Source of the DNA: Alphaproteobacteria bacterium
GTDB lineage: Bacteria; Pseudomonadota; Alphaproteobacteria; UBA828
Direction of reading: 5' to 3'
Assembly: GCA_018668475.1 (NCBI GenBank)
Contig: JABJCZ010000340.1
Span: 1-23,885 of the forward strand
DNA: 23,885 nt
Shown here: positions 13,449 through 22,237 of the stretch, piece after piece
How the letters are laid out: each line of letters opens with the position of its first letter
How positions within the stretch are numbered: the stretch's first letter is position 1
Position numbers and translations under genes: made by a program
The notes under the pieces: generated by a model
What the model saw: only the letters and a program-made list of their open reading frames with translations
The model's database searches: none
Told to the model about the DNA's origin: nothing

Positions 13449-15890
13449 TCATCCCGAATGGTCGCTAACCAGGACTTCGCGTTTGCCGACCCGGTTGGCC
13501 GGGCTCACCACCCCTTCGGCTTCCATGCGTTCGACAATCCGTGCAGCGCGATTGTAGCCAATCTGCAAATGCCGCTGGACAAAGCTGGTTGAGGCCTTTC
13601 CTTCGCGTGCGACCAGCGCGACTGCTTGATCGTAGAGCGGCTCGTCGCTCGCAGCATCTGCCATCGTGCCACCACTAAACTCTTCTTCGGCAACAACGTC
13701 GGCGAGATAGTCAGGTTGTCCCTGCGCCCGCAATACGTCGGTCACCCGCTCAACTTCTTCGTCCGTTACCAGCGGCCCGTGGACGCGGGTTACCCGCCCG
13801 CCGCCTTCAAGGAACAGCATGTCGCCCTGCCCGAGAAGTTGCTCCGCTCCGCCTTCTCCCAGAATAGTGCGACTGTCAATTTTTGACGTAACCTGAAAGC
13901 TGATGCGTGTCGGGAAGTTGGCCTTAATGGTGCCGGTAATAACGTCCACCGATGGCCGCTGAGTTGCCATGATGATGTGGATTCCCGCTGCGCGGGCCAT
14001 TTGTGCTAGCCGCTGCACAGCGCCTTCAATGTCCTTGCCAGCAACCAACATCAGGTCCGCCATTTCATCGACGACTACAACGATATAAGGCATATGGGAC
14101 AGGTCGAGTGCTTGCTCTTCGTAGAGCGGTTTGCCCGTTTCACTATCCAGGCCAATCTGCACTCGATGGGTCAGCTCTTCTTTTTTGTCGCGGGCTTCTT
14201 CAAGCCGGGCGTTGTAGCCCGTGATATTTCGCACGCCGAGTTTAGACATGCTCTGGTAGCGGGTTTCCATTTCCCGGACGACCCACTTGAGGGCGACCAC
14301 AGCCTTGCCGGGCTCGGTCACCACCGGCGTCAACAGGTGTGGAATATCGTCGTAAACCGAAAGCTCCAGCATTTTCGGATCGATCAGAATCAGGCGGCAC
14401 TGCTCTGGCGGAAGCCGGTAGAGCAGTGAGAGGATCATGCTGTTGACCGCCACCGATTTGCCTGAGCCGGTTGTGCCGGCGACCAGCAGGTGAGGCATCC
14501 GCGTCAGGTCGGCGATAACGGGCTCGCCGGAAATATTCTTGCCCAGTGCCAGCGTGAGTTTAGCCGACGTATTTTCGTAGGCTTCGCTGCCCAGCAACTC
14601 ACGCAACAGCACCCCTTCACGTTCCGTATTGGGTAGCTCAATACCGATCACGTTGCGCCCCGGGATGGTTGCGACGCGCACCGATATAGCGCTCATTGAC
14701 CGGGCGATATCGCCAGCCAGCCCGATGACACGCGAAGTGCGGGTGCCCGCCTGGGGCACGAATTCATAGAGCGTTACCACCGGCCCTGGGTTGACCCGCA
14801 CGATTTCACCGTAAATGCCGAAGTCTTCTAGAACAGTAAGCAACAGCTTGGCGTTCTGCTCCAGGGCATCCTTGGAAAGCGCGTTCGTTCCCCGTGCGAC
14901 GTCCGGTTCGGACAGTAGCGCGAGGGGCGGCAGATCGTGTTCAATACCGCTCGCCAGATCGAGCGTGCCCTGCCCTTCGCGCGCCGCCCGTTTGCCGGGC
15001 TTGGGCTGCTTGCTTGGCCCGGCCACGATGCCGCCGGCCTCTTTCGTTTTCGATTTGCGCGGGCGCCGGCGAACGGGTGCGACGTCATCGTCGGGCCGTT
15101 GATACAGGCTGGGCTCGGCGCGCTCCTCACTGTCTGCGGAGGGCTTTTCTTTGCGGCGGCGGTTTGCCGGGGTTTGGTCGGTGACGGGTGCGCCGCCATC
15201 GTCATCGTCATCACCCGCAAACCGCGGCCGCGATTGGCGGGAGATCCAGCGTCCGGAGGCTATGCCGCGTCGCCCGGCAAATGCCAGACCCTTGTTCCCG
15301 AACTGAAACAGGCCGTTCCATTCGCGTTTTGTCAGACCAACTGAAACGACAAAGCCGGCGAGGCCGATCAATAAGGCGACAGCCGAGATGCCGACGCGAG
15401 CACCAGTGCCAGCGCCGATCAACGCGCTTAGTTGGTCGGCCAGAACAGCACCGCCGGCACCTCCCAGCCCGACCTCGACTGGCCATTGCATGGTGCCACC
15501 CGCTGCGGCCAGCCCGATGGCAAAAAGCACAAGTACGAGCGGCGCGATGCAAAGGCGAATCCAGAGTAGCGACAGGCCACGATGGGTCAGGAACGCCCAG
15601 CTCCAGGCGGCCAGTAGCATGACGATGATTGCGGCGCCCAGCCCGGCACTCTGCACCAACAGGTCTGCGACATAAGCGCCGGGCCGGCCGATCAGGTTGC
15701 TGGTGGTGCCATCAGTCGCGGTATTGAAAGAGGGGTCTGCGTTGTCGTGCGAAGCCAATGACACGGCAATAAGCGCGGCCAAAATGAACAGCGCTACGCC
15801 GCCCAGCTCAACGGCGCGTCGGCGCAGAAACCGGCTTGCCGATTCGGGTAAGAAGGGAGTGCGTTTTGTATCTGTCGTGCGGGTCGCCAT
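13449..15890 (-). CDS. ftsK: DNA translocase FtsK
   Basis: An 813-residue septal DNA pump that moves chromosome ends through the closing septum and activates dimer resolution at dif. Residues 1 to about 190 hold four membrane helices. A basic, Pro-rich linker spans about 205-320. The motor contains LLVAGTTGSGKS (Walker A, Lys478), PYIVVVVDEMADLM (Walker B) and the later HIIMATQRPSVDVITG and LGEGGAEQLLGQGDML segments. The C-terminal winged-helix gamma domain (GKASTSFVQRHLQIGYNRAA) reads KOPS sites. ATG 15890 is preferred over an in-frame TTG at 15920 as it begins MATRTTDTKRTPF. The linker is short relative to E. coli but normal for alphaproteobacteria. It lies upstream of lolA. Confidence 0.96.
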   Translation of the reverse strand: MATRTTDTKRTPFLPESASRFLRRRAVELGGVALFILAALIAVSLASHDNADPSFNTATDGTTSNLIGRPGAYVADLLVQSAGLGAAIIVMLLAAWSWAFLTHRGLSLLWIRLCIAPLVLVLFAIGLAAAGGTMQWPVEVGLGGAGGAVLADQLSALIGAGTGARVGISAVALLIGLAGFVVSVGLTKREWNGLFQFGNKGLAFAGRRGIASGRWISRQSRPRFAGDDDDDGGAPVTDQTPANRRRKEKPSADSEERAEPSLYQRPDDDVAPVRRRPRKSKTKEAGGIVAGPSKQPKPGKRAAREGQGTLDLASGIEHDLPPLALLSEPDVARGTNALSKDALEQNAKLLLTVLEDFGIYGEIVRVNPGPVVTLYEFVPQAGTRTSRVIGLAGDIARSMSAISVRVATIPGRNVIGIELPNTEREGVLLRELLGSEAYENTSAKLTLALGKNISGEPVIADLTRMPHLLVAGTTGSGKSVAVNSMILSLLYRLPPEQCRLILIDPKMLELSVYDDIPHLLTPVVTEPGKAVVALKWVVREMETRYQSMSKLGVRNITGYNARLEEARDKKEELTHRVQIGLDSETGKPLYEEQALDLSHMPYIVVVVDEMADLMLVAGKDIEGAVQRLAQMARAAGIHIIMATQRPSVDVITGTIKANFPTRISFQVTSKIDSRTILGEGGAEQLLGQGDMLFLEGGGRVTRVHGPLVTDEEVERVTDVLRAQGQPDYLADVVAEEEFSGGTMADAASDEPLYDQAVALVAREGKASTSFVQRHLQIGYNRAARIVERMEAEGVVSPANRVGKREVLVSDHSG

Positions 15891-16065
15891 CGGACCGGAA
15901 CCTTTGCGCAAAGTCCTCAAAATCGGGGATCACGGCACCGTTGCCACCACGGCTAGATCAGCTAGTTCTTAACGCCTGAATATCAGGTCACCCCTAGGTC
16001 TGGTGAGAACGGAGCGCGAATCCCGCTAGATTTGTATCATGCGCGGGGAATTCTGTGAATCCGCC
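15891..16065. other. ftsK upstream region, no gene seen
   Basis: About 175 bases lie between the ammonium-transporter terminator and the ftsK start. The ftsK promoter should be here on the minus strand, but I cannot pick a convincing -35/-10 pair. No coding sequence with family similarity or a good ribosome binding site is visible. Confidence 0.5.
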
Positions 16066-16117
16066 AGAAGAAAAAGAAAGCGGGGGGCGACGCGGATTGC
16101 CGCCTCGGCCCCCCCCT
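16066..16117 (-). terminator. Rho-independent terminator of the ammonium transporter gene
   Basis: On the minus strand a GGGGGG run (within 16109-16116) pairs with CCCCCC (16087-16082), with CGG/CCG pairs inside, and the stem is followed by GCTTTCTTTTTCTT. It lies about 25 bases beyond the transporter stop at 16143 and separates that gene from ftsK. The stem and pyrimidine-rich tail make this the clearest minus-strand terminator in the window. Confidence 0.75.
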
Positions 16118-16142
16118 TGAGTTTCAAGTTGAATACTGTGGA

Positions 16143-17438
16143 TCAGGCGACGCTTTCGCCATGTGCACGAATATCCAGGCCTTCGCGTTCGCTTTCATCG
16201 TCCACTCGAAGTCCGACGAGCAGGTCCACGATCTTGAGGATCACCGCTGTCGTGACGGCCGTGTATGCAATGGTAACAGCGACGCCATAGAGCTGGAGCA
16301 GCACCTGATAGCCGTTGCCTTCAATGGCGCCGGCCGTGCCGCCAATGCCTTTGATGGCGAACACACCGGTCAGAATGGCGCCAACGATGCCGGCCACGCC
16401 GTGGATACCGAAGACATCCAGTGAATCGTCATACCCAAGCCGTCGCTTGAGCCAGGTGCAGGCAATAAACGAGACGGCACCAGCAGCGAGGCCGATCACC
16501 AGCGCGCCTGCGGGCCCGACGAAGCCGGCTGCAGGGGTTATGGCGACAAGGCCGGCCACGGCGCCGGAAATAATGCCCAGCACGCTTGGCTTCTTGGCAA
16601 CCCCCCATTCAATAAGCATCCAGGCCACCCCGCCCGCCGCAGCGGCAATCTGGGTGACGGCCATAGCCATTCCGGCGGCACCGTCAGCGGCAACTGCGGA
16701 GCCGGCATTGAAGCCAAACCAGCCGACCCAGAGAAGCGAGGCACCGATCATGCTGAGCACCAGATTGTGCGGCTGCATATTTTCGCGGCGGAACCCGACG
16801 CGCTGCCGCAACATCAGGCAAGCCACCAGCCCCGCCACGCCCGAGTTGATGTGGACGACCGTGCCGCCGGCGAAATCAAGTACGCCCGCCGTGGCCAGAA
16901 AGCCACCACCCCACACCCAATGGGTAATTGGCGCATAAACGAGGAGCGAAAAGGCGACAGAAAAGATCATCAGGGCGCTGAATTTCATGCGCTCCGCGAC
17001 GGCGCCAGCGATCAAAGCCACCGTGATGATCGCGAAGGTCATCTGGAAGGTCATAAATATTGTCTCGGGAAATGTTCCACTCAGCGAGTCGACGGTCATG
17101 TGCTGCAAAAATGCCAGACTGAAATCGCCATAAAACCAGCCGCCTTCACCGAAGCTCAGGCTGTAGCCCAGAACCATCCACACCACGCTGATGACGCAGG
17201 TTATCGCGAAGCTCTGCATCGCCATGGAAAGCACGTTCTTTTTGCGCACCATGCCGCCATAAAACAGCGCAACACCGGGTATCGTCATCATCAGGACTAA
17301 CAGGGTTGCGGTCAGCATCCAGGCTGTATCGCCGGAATCGAGTGTTGGTACCGCGTCTTCTGCCAATGCCGGCGTTGCTAGAATAAGTGTAGGCACACTT
17401 ACTGCAGCGCGCAGGCCCCATCGCAATAATTGTCCCAT
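16143..17438 (-). CDS. amtB: Ammonium transporter (Amt family)
   Basis: A 431-residue Amt/MEP/Rh channel-transporter that takes up ammonium across the inner membrane. Residues 1-26 look like a signal peptide ending TPALA, as in E. coli AmtB. The conserved Asp188 and first pore His196 are in DFAGGTVVHINSG, and the second pore His346 is in DVFGIHGVAGIVG. The cytoplasmic tail ends DDESEREGLDIRAHGESVA, the region that binds the PII protein GlnK. Upstream ATG-like extension to 17525 lacks family similarity, while AGGGGAACAGGAAC precedes ATG 17438. Unusually, no glnK gene is adjacent. A sigma-54-like element lies about 106 bases upstream and a strong terminator follows. Confidence 0.95.
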   Translation of the reverse strand: MGQLLRWGLRAAVSVPTLILATPALAEDAVPTLDSGDTAWMLTATLLVLMMTIPGVALFYGGMVRKKNVLSMAMQSFAITCVISVVWMVLGYSLSFGEGGWFYGDFSLAFLQHMTVDSLSGTFPETIFMTFQMTFAIITVALIAGAVAERMKFSALMIFSVAFSLLVYAPITHWVWGGGFLATAGVLDFAGGTVVHINSGVAGLVACLMLRQRVGFRRENMQPHNLVLSMIGASLLWVGWFGFNAGSAVAADGAAGMAMAVTQIAAAAGGVAWMLIEWGVAKKPSVLGIISGAVAGLVAITPAAGFVGPAGALVIGLAAGAVSFIACTWLKRRLGYDDSLDVFGIHGVAGIVGAILTGVFAIKGIGGTAGAIEGNGYQVLLQLYGVAVTIAYTAVTTAVILKIVDLLVGLRVDDESEREGLDIRAHGESVA

Positions 17439-17543
17439 GTTCCTGTTCCCCTGTAGCGCGACGACGAAGCGCAAATATGTGACGCAAAACGGCTCGACGC
17501 GCGCGCCATTGGCGGCGAACCGCACGGGCCTGCGAAACAGAGT

Positions 17544-17560
17544 CTCAAGAACTGTGCCAA
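17544..17560 (-). promoter_or_regulatory. Sigma-54-like -24/-12 promoter for the ammonium transporter
   Basis: The minus strand carries TTGGCACAGTTCTTGA: TGGCAC, five bases, TTGA. The sigma-54 consensus is TGGCAC-N5-TTGC, so the -24 half is perfect and the -12 half lacks the usual C. It sits about 106 bases ahead of ATG 17438. Nitrogen control of amtB through NtrC and sigma-54 is common in proteobacteria, which supports the call. I found no clear NtrC site. Confidence 0.45.
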
Positions 17561-17701
17561 ATCAGGGAAAGGGAAAATAATGATTGTATTACAGGGATTT
17601 AGACGAAATTAGGCCACGTCAAGACGTCGCTGCCTTCCTGAACACGCACAAAAAGAAGGCATTGAAATTGGGCTGCCTAAAAAACAGGCTATCGTTTGTC
17701 G

Positions 17702-19081
17702 CTAGTTAGCCACAATTTCTTCGATCGCGGCACCCATCCGCAGCAGGCGCTCATCGTCACCCGATGGTGCCATCAGCATAATCCCGACAGGTACGCCGTT
17801 GGTGTCGAACCCGCAGGGCAATGTCAGGGCGCAACAACCAAGGAAGTTGGCAAGCCGGGTGTTGCGCAGCACCACAGCATTTGCAGCGGTCCAGGCATCG
17901 ATATCGTTTTCGAGCTCGGCGATGGGCGCTGGGCCAACCGGCACGGTGGGCATGATCAGCACTCCGGCTTCGCGGATGCGCCCATGCAACGAAAGTGCGG
18001 CGGTCTTGAGCCCGTGTTTCGTGCGTTCGACGTTGGAGGCTGTCATTTTGCCGCCCAGTCGTACGCGTTCCAGAATTGGGCCATAAATCAGGTTGGGCTT
18101 CGCTTCGATCGCTTCACCCCAAACAGCGTGACATTCGGCGGCATGATAGGGCCCAAAGTGACTGATCAGCTTGTCCACCTCGCCGAATTCCGGCACGTCC
18201 ACGCTGTTGATCGCGATGTTGGCCGTGGCAAGCTTGTCCAGTGCGGCTTCGGTGACCTCGGCAACGTCGCTTCCGAGGTTGTCCCAGACCATGCCGGTTG
18301 GCCGTGCAAGCGTCATTGCGCCGGTGTTGGCGCCGGCAAGATCGGGCCAGGCTTTGGTGCCAGGGCCGCTGCGGCCATCGAGCACTGCAAACAACGCTGC
18401 GGCATCAGCGACATCACGCGTTAGCGGACCCACGGTGTCGAGGGTGGTGGAAAGTGACAACACGCCATCGACTGGTATTCGGCCGAAGCTTGTTTTGAGG
18501 CCGACGAGGCCGTTCCAGGCGGATGGAACCCGCACGGAACCCCCGGTATCGGAGCCGATAGCGGCGGCGGCAAGCCCGCGGGAGACCGAGACCGCGCCGC
18601 CAGATGTCGATCCGCCGGGCAGCCGTGGCGTGATTTCGTCAAACGGGTTTGCCGGGGTGCCGTAATGCGGATTAATGCCAAGAATTGAAAACGCATATTC
18701 GGTCTGGTTGGTTTTGCCGAGGCAGGCAAGACCGGCGCGGGTCGCGCGTTCGACCACCAACGCATCGTCATTGGGCACGCGTTCAGCCAGCACGGGCGAA
18801 CCATGACTGGTGACATCGCCCGCGGTATCGAACAGGTCTTTCCACGATATCGGCACACCATCCAGCGGCGACAGCCGAAGCCCCGCGCCTGCGCGTTTGT
18901 GGGCGGCCGCGGCTTCGGCCCGTGCGCGCTCTGCGGTGGTGCGTAAATAAATGGTGTGGGCCGGGTCAACATCGCCGATCCGGCTCAGGAAATAGTCGGC
19001 CAGCTCGCGCGAATCGATGGTGCCATCTTCGATGGCGCGACCAAGCGCCAATGCGGTCATTTCGTGCCAGGATATTGCCAT
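17702..19081 (-). CDS. Amidase (amidase signature family)
   Basis: A 459-residue amidase-signature hydrolase, related to GatA but not part of a gatCAB set. The Ser-cisSer-Lys triad is visible: Lys81 in PISWKDLFDTAG, the cis-Ser in PGGSTSGGAVS (158-160), and the nucleophile Ser182 in GSDTGGSVRVPSAWNG. GLVGLKTSFGRIPVDGV continues the signature. Members split amide bonds in diverse small molecules, and the substrate cannot be assigned. GatA identity is disfavoured by the lack of gatB/gatC nearby. The ATG at 19081 fits the N-terminal helix. It diverges from the UbiH-type gene across 62 bases and lies upstream of amtB, so a nitrogen-salvage link is conceivable but speculative. Confidence 0.92.
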   Translation of the reverse strand: MAISWHEMTALALGRAIEDGTIDSRELADYFLSRIGDVDPAHTIYLRTTAERARAEAAAAHKRAGAGLRLSPLDGVPISWKDLFDTAGDVTSHGSPVLAERVPNDDALVVERATRAGLACLGKTNQTEYAFSILGINPHYGTPANPFDEITPRLPGGSTSGGAVSVSRGLAAAAIGSDTGGSVRVPSAWNGLVGLKTSFGRIPVDGVLSLSTTLDTVGPLTRDVADAAALFAVLDGRSGPGTKAWPDLAGANTGAMTLARPTGMVWDNLGSDVAEVTEAALDKLATANIAINSVDVPEFGEVDKLISHFGPYHAAECHAVWGEAIEAKPNLIYGPILERVRLGGKMTASNVERTKHGLKTAALSLHGRIREAGVLIMPTVPVGPAPIAELENDIDAWTAANAVVLRNTRLANFLGCCALTLPCGFDTNGVPVGIMLMAPSGDDERLLRMGAAIEEIVAN

Positions 19082-19143
19082 GCTGATTCGTCGCCTTCAC
19101 TGGTCTATGCTGGGGGCTCTGATGTTGTAGGCGAGTGTAAGGC

Positions 19144-20373
19144 ATGAAGCCGGACGACAAAACGATTGAACGTGTTGATGTTGCAATATGTGGCGGGGGG
19201 CTGGTCGGCCTCACGCTGGGTGTGGCCCTCGCGCGCCATGGGGTGAGTTGCGCGGTCATTGATCCAGCGCCCCCTGAAGCCATGACGAGTACTGAATTTG
19301 ATGGCCGGGTGTCGTCCATTTCCCTCGGTTCCAAACGCGTGTTGGAGGGTATCGGTGTCTGGCCGGGTGTCGCCGATCAGGCGTCGCCTATTCTCGAAAT
19401 CAGGGTTTCCGATAACAACTCACCGCTGTTTTTGCACTACGACCACAGCGAGGTTGGCGATGAGCCGTTGGGCTGGATGGTTGAGAACAGGCGCATGCGC
19501 GCGGCCTTGCTGGCCGAAGCTGCTGGTTTGTCGGATCTCCATCAATTCACGCGGGTGGGTGTCGCCGCAGTTGTTGAGGCTGGAGAAGGCGCGGAGGTCA
19601 CCCTTGATGATGGGCGGATAATTTCCGCGCGTCTCGCGGTTGCCGCCGATGGCCGGCGCTCGCGCATTCGCGAGGCCGCCGGCATCAGAGTGATGCAATG
19701 GTCTTATGAGCAGGTCGGGATTGTCTGCACCGTTCATCACGAACGCCCGCACCGCAACATCGCACACGAACGGTTTTTGCCTGCGGGCCCCTTTGCAATA
19801 TTGCCAATGACCGATAATCGCTCCTCGCTGGTCTGGACTGAGCGAGCGGCCCGAGCGCCGGAGTTCATGGCGCTGGATGACGCGGCTTTTTTGGCCGCGC
19901 TATCCGACCGCTTTGGTGATTTCATGGGCGCGCTGGAGGTGGTTGGTCCTCGCTGGAGCTATCCGCTTTCGCTGGTCCATGCCGAGCGCTACACGGCACG
20001 GCGACTGGCACTGGTTGGCGATGCTGCTCATGGCATTCACCCCATCGCTGGTCAGGGATTCAATCTGGGCATTCGTGATGTTGCGGCTTTGGCGGAGCTG
20101 GTGGTCGAGCGTCGCCGTCTTGGACTCGACGTTGGCGCGCCGGACCTGCTCGCGCATTACCAGCGCTGGCGGCGTTTCGATACGACGCTGTTAATCGCCA
20201 TGACCGATGGCCTGAATCGACTTTTTTCCAACGACATTGCGCCAGTTCAATTGGTGCGCGACATCGGACTTGCCGCTGTAAACCGCTCGCCGTCTCTCAA
20301 GCGGGTGTTCATGCGTCATGCCATGGGTGTCGTCGGCGACCTGCCACGCCTCGCGCGCGGCGAACCGCTTTAG
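19144..20373 (+). CDS. FAD-dependent UbiH/COQ6-family hydroxylase
   Basis: A 409-residue flavoprotein monooxygenase of the UbiH/UbiF/UbiL/COQ6 group, which uses NAD(P)H and O2 to hydroxylate the ring of ubiquinone precursors. The Rossmann loop is [16 protein letters not shown] (Gly17-Gly22). [14 protein letters not shown] contains the central DG motif, and [20 protein letters not shown] (about 290-309) is the second FAD motif with Gly292-Asp293 plus the UbiH-family PxAGQG sequence. Alphaproteobacteria use variable sets of these hydroxylases for ring positions 1, 5 and 6, so I do not give a position. The ATG follows the divergent amidase start by 62 bases; MsrA lies downstream on the same strand. 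Confidence 0.92.
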   Translation: MKPDDKTIERVDVAICGGGLVGLTLGVALARHGVSCAVIDPAPPEAMTSTEFDGRVSSISLGSKRVLEGIGVWPGVADQASPILEIRVSDNNSPLFLHYDHSEVGDEPLGWMVENRRMRAALLAEAAGLSDLHQFTRVGVAAVVEAGEGAEVTLDDGRIISARLAVAADGRRSRIREAAGIRVMQWSYEQVGIVCTVHHERPHRNIAHERFLPAGPFAILPMTDNRSSLVWTERAARAPEFMALDDAAFLAALSDRFGDFMGALEVVGPRWSYPLSLVHAERYTARRLALVGDAAHGIHPIAGQGFNLGIRDVAALAELVVERRRLGLDVGAPDLLAHYQRWRRFDTTLLIAMTDGLNRLFSNDIAPVQLVRDIGLAAVNRSPSLKRVFMRHAMGVVGDLPRLARGEPL

Positions 20374-20458
20374 GAATGAACACGGATTTGATTGTGGCGA
20401 CAAACGTGTAACCTTGAACCTGATGAGGGGCAAGGCACATACGAAAGGGAGAAGACCT

Positions 20459-20929
20459 GTGGCAGTAGCTACGTTCGGGGCGGGATGTTTCTGGAAGCCG
20501 GAATACCTGTTCCGCAAAATCGATGGCGTTACCGAAACAGCGGTTGGCTACATGGGCGGCACCGTTGAAAACCCGCTGTATGAGCAGGTCTGCACTGATC
20601 GCACTGGCCATGCCGAAGTGGTTCAGGTAACTTTTGATCCAGCGGCCATCAGCTATGAAAATCTGCTTGATGTGTTCTGGCAGATTCATGATCCGACGCA
20701 GGTCAATCGCCAGGGGCCGGATGTTGGCGGGCAATATCGCTCAGTGATTTTCTGTCACTCGCCGGAGCAGGAGGTGGCGGCGAATAGCAGCAAGGCCGCG
20801 CTGGAAGCTTCCGGCAAAGTCGGTGGCTCAATTGCGACGTCTATCGAGCCGGCGCCGGTTTTCTGGCGGGCTGAAGATTTCCATCAGCAATATTATGAAA
20901 AAGACCGCTCGTCCTGCTACGGCGGTTAA
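20459..20929 (+). CDS. msrA: Peptide-methionine (S)-S-oxide reductase MsrA
   Basis: A 156-residue enzyme that repairs methionine-S-sulfoxide in proteins using thioredoxin. The catalytic Cys10 is in [13 protein letters not shown], and [16 protein letters not shown] is the substrate-pocket segment. [12 protein letters not shown] and [20 protein letters not shown] follow the family closely. A second Cys153 in SSCYGG near the C-terminus is a likely recycling cysteine. The start is a GTG at 20459, supported by AGGGAG seven bases upstream. An in-frame ATG at 20423 has no ribosome binding site and would prepend 12 residues, and the open frame to 20318 lies within the upstream gene. The stop is three bases from that of the convergent DUF971 gene. 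Confidence 0.93.
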   Translation: MAVATFGAGCFWKPEYLFRKIDGVTETAVGYMGGTVENPLYEQVCTDRTGHAEVVQVTFDPAAISYENLLDVFWQIHDPTQVNRQGPDVGGQYRSVIFCHSPEQEVAANSSKAALEASGKVGGSIATSIEPAPVFWRAEDFHQQYYEKDRSSCYGG

Positions 20930-20932
20930 GCG

Positions 20933-21325
20933 TTACGGGCTGCGACTCAATGCGCGCTCTTCAAGGGCGCTGAGGTAGGTCTGCCAGATTGCATCCCGCT
21001 GCTCACCAACCTCGCGCAAGTATGTCCACGTATAGATACCGGTATTATGGCCGTCATCGAAATCCAGGCGAACTGCGTAATTGCCCACCGACTCAATAGA
21101 AGTGATCCCAACATCGCGACAACCGGCGACAATGGTTTTGCCGCCGCCATGGCCTTGCACTTCGGCTGAAGGGCTTTCGACACGCAGCAGTTCGGCCGGG
21201 TAGGCAAATGACAACCCATCATCAAAATCAACCTCAAGAACACGCTTTTCATTCTTGTAGCGAATTTCGGTCGGCCAGGCCCGGGTCGCGAAGGGCGAAG
21301 TTGGTGCGTCAGGTGTGCCGCTCAT
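20933..21325 (-). CDS. DUF971 / GBBH-like N-terminal domain protein
   Basis: A 130-residue stand-alone DUF971 domain, the small module found at the N-terminus of gamma-butyrobetaine hydroxylases. [19 protein letters not shown] and [20 protein letters not shown] are the first strands. [20 protein letters not shown] then TWTYLREVG is the diagnostic C-terminal segment. Stand-alone DUF971 proteins often lie near iron-sulfur or respiratory genes; their biochemical role is not settled. Its ATG overlaps the stop of the Trm112-like gene by an ATGA, so it is the last gene of the thioredoxin-LON-Trm112 operon. Confidence 0.9.
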   Translation of the reverse strand: MSGTPDAPTSPFATRAWPTEIRYKNEKRVLEVDFDDGLSFAYPAELLRVESPSAEVQGHGGGKTIVAGCRDVGITSIESVGNYAVRLDFDDGHNTGIYTWTYLREVGEQRDAIWQTYLSALEERALSRSP

Positions 21326-21528
21326 GAACCGGCCTCATCGTCATTGAGCTTGCGTGCCTCGTCGACCAGCATAATCGGAATGCCGTCGCGTATCGGATAG
21401 GCAAGGCCAGCCTTATCGCTGATCAGTTCCTGCTTGTCCGCATCATAGCGGAGCTCTTCCTTGGTCAGTGGGCAGACCAGAATTTCGAGCAGTTTCGGGT
21501 CCACGCCTGCCGCTGCATTTTCGCCCAT
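21322..21528 (-). CDS. Trm112 family / UPF0434 protein
   Basis: A 68-residue protein of the Trm112p/YcaR group. The body [29 protein letters not shown] then [20 protein letters not shown] is the signature of this family, whose eukaryotic members activate methyltransferases. Only one cysteine of the ancestral zinc site remains (CP), as in many bacterial members, so metal binding is doubtful. The in-frame GTG at 21531 directly precedes ATG 21528; AAGG seven bases before ATG 21528 favours the latter. It sits between the LON-domain and DUF971 genes with overlap to the latter. Confidence 0.92.
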   Translation of the reverse strand: MGENAAAGVDPKLLEILVCPLTKEELRYDADKQELISDKAGLAYPIRDGIPIMLVDEARKLNDDEAGS

Positions 21529-21550
21529 CACTGTGCCTTTCTATCCGGCA

Positions 21551-22210
21551 TTACTGTTGCCCGCCGAGGTTCATTCCGACACCCATTTCATATCGCGCCA
21601 TTTCGATCAGCGCGCTCAACATATCGGCGCGCTCAGCAGAATTCTCACACTGCATAAGAGCCTGTTTTTCACTCGGCGAAAAGGGGCAGACCATCGATAG
21701 ACCGATCAACAATTCGTCGTCTTCCGATTTTTCGACAACATCCCAGTTTGCATCCAGGCCCTTGTGCGCGAAAAAGTCTTTCAGGGCCGGCACTAGTTTG
21801 TCCCTATCAAGTTGAAATGCCGCTGGCGCGTCGAGGTCTTGTTTGAAAGGCGTGAAATCAACCGATACCCGACGATAGAGTAGCGCGTCCGGCGGGAGTT
21901 CGCGTTGCACCTGAAAGCGGGCAATGCCGGTCAGAACAATGTTGTGCCGGTTGTCATCCGTTTCGGCAAAACTCGTAATTCGCCCGACGCAACCAGTTTG
22001 ATAAATCTCAGGCCGCTCGCCGGCATCTGCCGGGTCGGTCGGTTGCACCATACCTATAAGCCGATCGGCGGACATGGCGTCCTCCGTCATTTGCAAATAG
22101 CGTTGCTCGAATATGTGCAGCGGCAAACGCCCGCGCGGCAACAGCATGACTCCAGCCAGCGGAAAAACGGGTATCACACCGGGGAGGGTATCGAAGTTGG
22201 CCAGGGCCAC
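21551..22210 (-). CDS. LON peptidase substrate-binding domain protein
   Basis: A 219-residue protein that consists only of the N-terminal substrate-binding (PUA-like) domain of Lon, without ATPase or protease domains. PVFPLAGVMLLPRGRLPLHIFEQRY is the diagnostic start, followed by IGMVQPTD and GCVGRITSFAETDDNR, then a helical C-terminus with MVCPFSPSEKQALMQCEN. Such proteins are common in alphaproteobacteria and are presumed to bind substrates in protein quality control; a defined activity is lacking. The start is a GTG at 22210. The gene is 27 bases after the thioredoxin-TPR gene, consistent with a shared protein-homeostasis operon. Confidence 0.92.
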   Translation of the reverse strand: MALANFDTLPGVIPVFPLAGVMLLPRGRLPLHIFEQRYLQMTEDAMSADRLIGMVQPTDPADAGERPEIYQTGCVGRITSFAETDDNRHNIVLTGIARFQVQRELPPDALLYRRVSVDFTPFKQDLDAPAAFQLDRDKLVPALKDFFAHKGLDANWDVVEKSEDDELLIGLSMVCPFSPSEKQALMQCENSAERADMLSALIEMARYEMGVGMNLGGQQ

Positions 22211-22237
22211 GTCGGGTCTCTTTTTCCAGATACAGCT

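Noticed and set aside
16315..16938. 207-residue Ala/Pro-rich open frame antisense to amtB
   Set aside because: Its composition mirrors the hydrophobic transporter codons read backwards; no family resemblance.
17696..18424. 242-residue plus-strand open frame opposite the amidase gene
   Set aside because: No domain features, and the amidase on the other strand has a complete catalytic triad.
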